This document shows positions 19,501-25,331 of a stretch of DNA of 25,331 bases, in pieces; position 1 is the first letter of the stretch; every line of letters begins with the position of its first letter. The notes beneath the pieces are model-generated. The model had not been told where the DNA came from. It did no database searches and was given only the letters and a program-made list of their open reading frames with translations. The DNA lies in the NCBI GenBank assembly GCA_015852425.1, contig JAAAIG010000297.1, positions 1 through 25,331 of the forward strand, in the 5' to 3' direction. Made by a program: the position numbers and the translations under genes. The DNA is from Gryganskiella cystojenkinii. Taxonomy: Eukaryota; Mortierellomycota; Mortierellomycetes; Mortierellales; Mortierellaceae.

Positions 19501-22500
19501 AAGCAGACCGCCAATGTATCGACCTCAATGCACTTTGAGATCAACGCTTGCTCCATCACTACGCTCGAGACATTAGCATGTTCCGAAAGTTTATCCCAAC
19601 CGTACTTGATATTCTGGACATATCCCTGGAAGACAGGCGTGACCAAAAGCTCGGGTTTGAGCGAAACTGTTCGGAGAGCAGAGGCCATGGGCTATTTTTT
19701 TTTTTTTTCAAAAAAAAGAAAGACTATTAGCAACATTTCTCGATCCGAGGAGGGAATTGCAGAATGGGTCTGGAGATGTAAGATTGGCTTACCGTCAAAA
19801 GCTGTACAACCAATGTCGTGATGTAATCGTTCAAAAGCTCTTCTGTGCCTCGGACCTTGTCGTCATTGCTAGAGAGATCGTTGGTGCCGTTTGCAAGTCC
19901 GTCGTCCATTGGAGGAGCAAACCCTGCAAAAATATCTTTGCCACGACCACCAGATGTTGGAGGCTTTTGACTCAAAGGTCCAAAAGAGTCAATATCGAGC
20001 ATGCCGCTGTCAATGTTCCCATTCGAGGCCGCCGGCCTCAACTCACCCATGAGTGAAAAGCCCATAGGTTTTGATAGTGATGGTGGTGGCTCTGCCGGGT
20101 TTCCGTTGGCCGGCTTCTTGTTCAAGGACTCAAATCTGTCAAAGTCCAACAGTCCACTGCCAACATCCGACGTTGGAGGTTCTGAAGTTCTGAATCCGCC
20201 CATGAACGACTTGGTGGACGTTGGCTTTGCTGCATCTTCCTTTGGATCTCCGTTTTTTGTTTTGGTTGTTCCAAAACTATCGAAGTCAAAAGTCCCGCTG
20301 TAGACATCCGGTGGCGGAGCAGTCTTGAATCCACCCATCATGGACATCCCGTTCGAAGTCGGTGACTCTGTCATCACCTTGACGTCACCGCCACCATTCG
20401 AAACACCGCTAGACTTTGGACGGGAGGAAAAACTGTCCATGTTGACGAGGCCCGAGTCCAAATTTTTGGTAGATTCACTAAAACGCATATTACTCATGAA
20501 GGACATGCTGCTGGTCGATTTCGGAAGGCTCGCGATACTGTCTCTTCGAACTTCCAAAATGGTTCGGGCTTCGCGTGTCTTGTGACCAGAAGGATCAACG
20601 GGCATGACATACCCCCAGTGTTTCAAGATCACCAAGCTCAAAAGCGGGCACCCATAGTGTTCGTAAGCTTCCGCTGCGCGAACAACCGCAGAGAACTCTT
20701 CATCCCCCTCATAGCTGGAGGAATTCAAGGTCTTCTCGCGCAAGTGACGGTAGAGGATGAGTAAAGAAGGGTCTCGATGTGCTGCCGATTTCGGTTCCAT
20801 GGCCGGGTCCTGTGACGGGCATCCAGCCTAGTAGTTTGTATCGAATAATTTAGTCATCTTGTTTGAAGTTACGTTCCTGCATTCACGGAGACTGTGATGT
20901 AAAAGTGGACCTTCTTACCAAGGTGACGTGAATCGCTTTGGACGTCTGACCCAGCATTGAATGGAACAAGCTTCGCAGCCAAGGATCCGAGGCCGTTGTT
21001 ACCAAATCCTGGAGTAGCTGAGTCAACACAGGCCCACGTTCCTCTATTAATGTATAAATGTATGAATTGATTTCCATTAGGGTTCGTTAATAGGTTGTAC
21101 TTGTGTGACAAATTATAAATGATTAGAAAGAGGTTTTTTTGGCATACCTGGCTCAAAGACTCGACAAATGGAAATAGCAAGCTGGAAGTCGTTCAAGTGC
21201 TTCACACAGACATTAACTGCATCTTGAAGTTTATTACCCAGCAAGAAAAACGCTGCCGCATAAGCTACGACCAAAAAAAAAAAGGCACGAGAGAATGTGA
21301 CAGTTAGGCACGAATCTCTGTATCAACAAGAGGTGAAATTTAACTCGAAAGATGACCAGCTTACCAAATCGTTGCCTTCCAAGAAGAGCGAATGCGTTCT
21401 TCAAAGCCGCTGTCCTCCATCGGTCCGTTTCGAAGTCATTGGCGAGAAAGGTAATCATCTTGGCTTGTTCGGGGTTACCCTGACACGTTCTCCAGAGTCC
21501 ATGCAAAAGCTTTTTCTTCTTGAGCGCAATGTAGAAGAGTGAGCAAGCAACTGGGTCCTTTTCATCCTTGCCCATGAATTGGTTCCTGGCGATGACCTCC
21601 ATTTGTTTGATCTGAAATATGAAAAAGCAATATGCAATCTTTAGGTTAGTTTTTTTTTTTTTTTTTTCCTTGGCCAAAGGAGGTTCGCAGTTGCCTAAGC
21701 TCTTTTCTCGTCCTTACGATGGTTTCCTTTTTGCGCATCCACAAGAACAGCCCCATAGATTTAGCCTCGACCCAGGTCATAGGCACCTTGAGGGAATTCG
21801 AGCAGTAATCGAGTAGCAGATCCTATCAACGAGAACAAAAACGAAGATAAGATAGACGAAATGGACCTGCTCGCCGCTTTTGAGCTCATTGACAGTATCA
21901 TTCACGACGACAACAAGGAAGGATATATTACCTGGGACTCACTATGGTACGCCCACGTGATATCCCTATAACTGAGCATTGTGGGTCTGAGAGATGGAGG
22001 CAACATATAGGACAGATAATTGAATCGTCGGACAAACATCTGGAATCTCAATCCGTTATCATCGATAGGGCCGTTTTGCTCATCAATCTAAAAGGCCCAA
22101 AAAAAAAACACACGCATTGAAAGTCAATAGACTGTTCAGAGGATGGGTAAGGGTTGCTGCAACAAAGTACATGCTATACCTTGGCAAATCCTTCGATGAA
22201 TGCCGTGAGGTGGAGCTGATCCGTCTTAGACATTCCAACAAGGGAGACGCGTGTCAAGAATTCAATCATCTCTTGCGATGTTCGATCTGTTAAAAACTTG
22301 TTTTCGTCCGCGCTATTTAGCACAAAGTTCGAGCCAAAAGTCGATCATCAGTGAACTGAATCACTCGAACGTCAGAATACTCTCTTCAGCTGAAGAGGAA
22401 ATAAAAATTCCGATATCGTTCTTACTTGTTTAGGCTATCGTTCGTCGCAAAGAGGTCGTTATTATTTGTCTTCAAGGTTTTGGCCGCCTTCCAAAAAAAA

Positions 22501-25307
22501 ATGTGGGGGTTAGATTCCAGATTAAAACAAAAGTAAAACAAGCGAAATATCATTGATTCCTAACAAAACTCTTACAACATCAGTCTTCAGAATCACTTCG
22601 AGAGGGATAGGGAGAGGTCCTGTACTGGTATCGCTGTTCTCGTTGATATAGCGCATGTAATGATACAGATTAAACAGGATCTTGCGAACCACTTCAAACT
22701 TGCCTACGAGTACAAAAAAGACAGCAATTAGACTTTGATGTAGATTGTCATATCTATATCTCGATCATCACAGTAGCTTACCCCACATAAAGAACTCGAG
22801 CAACAGGTTAGGATGATAATCGACCAAGGGTCCATGCATAGAAGACAAGGCATGCTGGAGCGTAGGCGCAGTCGCCAAGTATTCAAACCCAGGAACAAGC
22901 GTCGTATAGTCCTCACTTAGCCACTTGCTGTACAACAGCATGGTTCCTCCTGCCCCTACAGAGAGGGTTCCCATATCGAGCCAAGCGATCGCAGAAATCG
23001 GGTGGTTAATGAATTTGGGGATATCAATATTCAAGAACCGCATCCAGTTTGGTGGACTCGTCACGGCCTCGGTCCGTTGTTGCGAGTACATGGCGACGGT
23101 GCTCTTGAAGGCCACGGCAAGGTTGTGCCGTGCGTCCGCGGTGACCATCCAATCCAAGTCGTAGATGGGTTCGAGTCTACTGACCTTTGTCTCCAGCCTT
23201 CCCGTCGCTCTTCCACCAACTGAACCCCAGATCTCCAGATCGCAGGTGCCGTCCTCATTATTGTAAACTATCAAGGACAAGGAGGAGATAATTGCAGATC
23301 AGTAAAGGCGACTTTTCCATACAAAAAAATGTGAGTCGAAAAAGTCGTTCTTACCGAGCGCCAGCTTTCCATTTGCTCCACATTGGAAAAACTTCAAGTT
23401 CTTCTTTGTCGGAATCCGTTCTGCTCGTTGCCACAGTCTCTTGCCTTTGTGAGCATGGAAATCGTGTCCACACTCCCAATATGAGATGTTGGCGTCCTCG
23501 TCCGAATACGTCGCAAAGACATTGACGTGAGTCGAGTGTAACGATTTCGGCAGGGTACCAGCAAAGGATTCAACCGTTACGGCGTGGGCGGTAACGGAGG
23601 AGGGTAAGTGCTCTTTAGAGAATAGGACTGGATCTCCATTGTCGGATCGTCTCCAAGTAAACACGGTATTATCCGTGGCACTGAATCCAAGTACATATCG
23701 CCTCCATGCCACATCCGTGGTTTTCCCAGAGGGTCCATCCAATTCTACGAGGTACGGGATCTCGAAAGAGTCTAACAACATCAGTGGATAAGCCGGGTCG
23801 TAGTCTGGAAGATCTAACGTAGCTGAGCATTCTGCGTGCTCATCAGCAGTATAGAGCGTGATGCGTTGACCATCATAAACCATAAAAGATCCTCCTACAT
23901 GACCGGACACAAACGGCTTGTTAGTTCCAGTCACAACGTCGCGTAACGATATGTTTCTCGTTGCCAAGTCTCAATACGCCAGTATCGTCCTCACCTTCCC
24001 AGGCAGGGGTGACTAATTTGACATCTCTTGCTCCGATCGGCAAGGACCCAATCTCTACCAATCCAGCGGCTACTCTGTGCCCAAACTATAATATAAAATA
24101 TGTATATAAAGCAAAGAAGCGACTGATCAGTGGTGATGACCTCGAACGCTGTCTTCATATTTCAGTATAAGTAAGATTTGTGTCCCTACTCTTGGAGTTT
24201 TCAACTTCCACAGCGAGATATCGCCCAGGTCGCCAAGGGAGGTGAAGCATAATTGTCGGTGGTCCTTCACGATGGCTTTGATACGACTTTGTTGGCCCGT
24301 CCATGACTGTCGCAAGCTCAATCCGGCCAATGTGCTTCCGTTATCAAAGAGTTCCATCATATTTACAGAAAAACAGCTCACACGACCCTCATGGCTCTGT
24401 CCAACAATAACTACGTCCGCAGGAGAACCTATGTAGGCATGAAAGGTGTCAGCGCGCTGTTTTTCTGTTTATACTGACATAGAGACATATATTCCGCGAC
24501 TTGTATACGGTGACGCACCTCGCGACCTTGCGACAGTCGTATCATGGTATGCAATGATGTTCTTCATAAAAAACGCCGTCTCCAACGAGCTGACAGATTG
24601 TGACATGCGTAGAACCAGCAGCACTCTTGGTAACCGTTGTGGTACTTGTCCCAAATTCTATACCGAGAGAAGACAGTGGTTAGCACTAGTCATGTCCTTT
24701 AGGGAGCCATAGGGAAACAATGCAATAACACTCCTTTCAATACCTGTACTCCCCAAATGACCATGGACCCATCGCCCTGGATCTGGAAGAAGAGATCAGA
24801 CGTATCGCGAACGAGCTCTTTGAGTTTGCGCAATCGAATACTATTGGCGTCATTGTTCTTGTCACTGGTTTTACTCGCTGCATGCTCAACTGCCATCGCA
24901 AATTCGATCCCGTCGATAGCATGAATAGGGTATTGAGCGATCGCCTGTTGTTGTTGAGAGACAAGCCATTGGTTGGGGTCGATGATCGCACAAATTGACA
25001 TGGATTCGGGTTGAAGCAAGATCAAGGGAGACCAAATCCGACAGATACCGTCCCGAGCCATCGTGAATATGATGTTGACCTGAGGGTCCGAGGAGCTATT
25101 GGGCGATAAAAGGAGTCTCGATTAGGACACACGTCTTCCGTTTGAGTCTTAGTTTATCTCCATGTCGGAGGTTCGTGCATACTTGGAGCTCGCTTTCTCC
25201 TTGCGCCATGAGAAATTTGTCACTGCCCTAGGATGCGGAAGGTAAAAGAATCCAAAGATGTTTTTGGCACTTGGCTGCTGATGCCAAATCTTGACAAGTC
25301 GATCATT
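16556..25307 (-). CDS. RAV1: Rav1 / DMXL (rabconnectin-3 alpha) homologue, 5' end missing
   Basis: Large scaffold of the RAVE/rabconnectin complex that reassembles V1 and Vo sectors of the V-ATPase at vacuole and endosome membranes. Exons: 25307-25183, 25095-24744, 24657-24519, 24428-24190, 24085-23995, 23894-23355, 23267-22782, 22703-22576, 22487-22426, 22312-22180, 22087-21932, 21822-21718, 21611-21365, 21264-21148, 21043-20919, 20827-19793, 19691-19354, 19261-19006, 18887-18728, 18631-18318, 18231-18151, 18042-17486, 17381-17038, 16893-16556; all phases agree, giving 2155 residues. In order: the end of the first WD40 propellers (YLPHPRAVTNFSWR at 22-35), the Rav1p_C helical region (HGPLVDYHP near 645, RWRTAALKNAFALLGRQRF at 916-934), a disordered linker (about 1100-1325) and a C-terminal WD40 propeller (SGGRNGEICIFD, SGSGEGDMKVWNLE). 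Exon 4's donor (GTAGGG) is the least certain. Yeast Rav1 is 1357 residues; this resembles animal DMXL. Confidence 0.94.
18928..18949. repeat. A9-G13 tract in a Rav1-like intron
   Basis: Nine A followed by thirteen G on the + strand, which is C13-T9 on the gene strand, inside the intron between the exons ending at 19006 and starting at 18887. Confidence 0.8.
19314..19326. repeat. G6-C-G6 tract in the neighbouring intron
   Basis: Two G6 runs separated by one C, followed by TTGG, on the + strand in the intron 19353-19262. It could form a G-quadruplex on the strand used as transcription template. Confidence 0.7.
19910..20500 (-). repeat. Four-fold degenerate protein repeat in the Rav1-like linker
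   Basis: Exon 16 encodes about 47-52-residue units. Each starts with a Met/Phe/Gly-rich motif (MSMMGGFKT, SFMGGFRT, FSLMGELRP, with a weaker FMSNMRF first) and ends in a short acidic-aromatic motif: DSGLVNMDSF, YSGTFDFDSF, GSGLLDFDRF and DSGMLDIDSF. A fifth partial unit reads IFAGFAPP. Residues between are Pro/Ser/Lys-rich. The pattern is visible in protein and barely in DNA, so the duplication is old or the motifs are under selection. Confidence 0.75.
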
Positions 25308-25310
25308 CTA

Positions 25311-25329
25311 TTTTTTTTTTTTTTTTTTT
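25311..25329. repeat. T19 tract at the window end
   Basis: On the gene strand this is A19 followed directly by TAG, the splice acceptor of the first visible Rav1-like exon. It lies where a pyrimidine tract would be expected. Confidence 0.8.
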
Positions 25330-25331
25330 GG

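Overview
The window reads as nuclear DNA of an early-diverging fungus, most likely Mucoromycota and perhaps Mortierella-like; the phylum is an inference from gene content. The signs are many GT-AG introns of about 80-330 nt, pyrimidine-rich leaders, poly(A/T) tracts, AATAAA signals, a fungus-specific inositol phosphorylceramide synthase, and a Rav1 homologue that keeps the animal-like C-terminal beta-propeller. I see no CRISPR array, rRNA, tRNA, intact transposon or bacterial-type operon. Exons were joined by hand from splice signals, reading frame and family resemblance. All completed models are multiples of three.

Layout: 1-497 is the 3' part of the eL24 ribosomal protein gene (+). 714-1373 is a probable broken gene (+). 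1584-2152 is a KxDL/BORC-type protein (+, 3 exons), convergent with AUR1 (2366-4520, -). A 1.9 kb divergent promoter region separates AUR1 from CCT6, the chaperonin zeta subunit (6461-8783, +, 5 exons, start codon split by an intron). CCT6 is convergent with an unrecognised single-exon membrane-anchored protein (9092-10915, -). 10916-15344 is a 4.4 kb gene-poor stretch with purine/pyrimidine stripes, splice-like signals and one weak candidate small spliced gene. A mitochondrially targeted MoaC follows (15345-16356, -). The rest (16556-25307, -) is 24 exons of a very large Rav1/DMXL-type gene whose 5' end lies beyond the window.

The genes are mostly unrelated housekeeping functions: translation, chaperonin folding, sphingolipid synthesis, organelle positioning, V-ATPase assembly and molybdenum cofactor synthesis. 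I found no convincing undescribed multi-gene system. The most unusual points are start-stop ATG-TAA junctions at two introns, a tyrosine in the IPC synthase at a position tied to aureobasidin resistance, a repeat array of short acidic-aromatic motifs in the Rav1-like linker, a membrane-anchored protein with a ParB/sulfiredoxin-like segment and a PP1-docking motif, and a decayed gene beside eL24.
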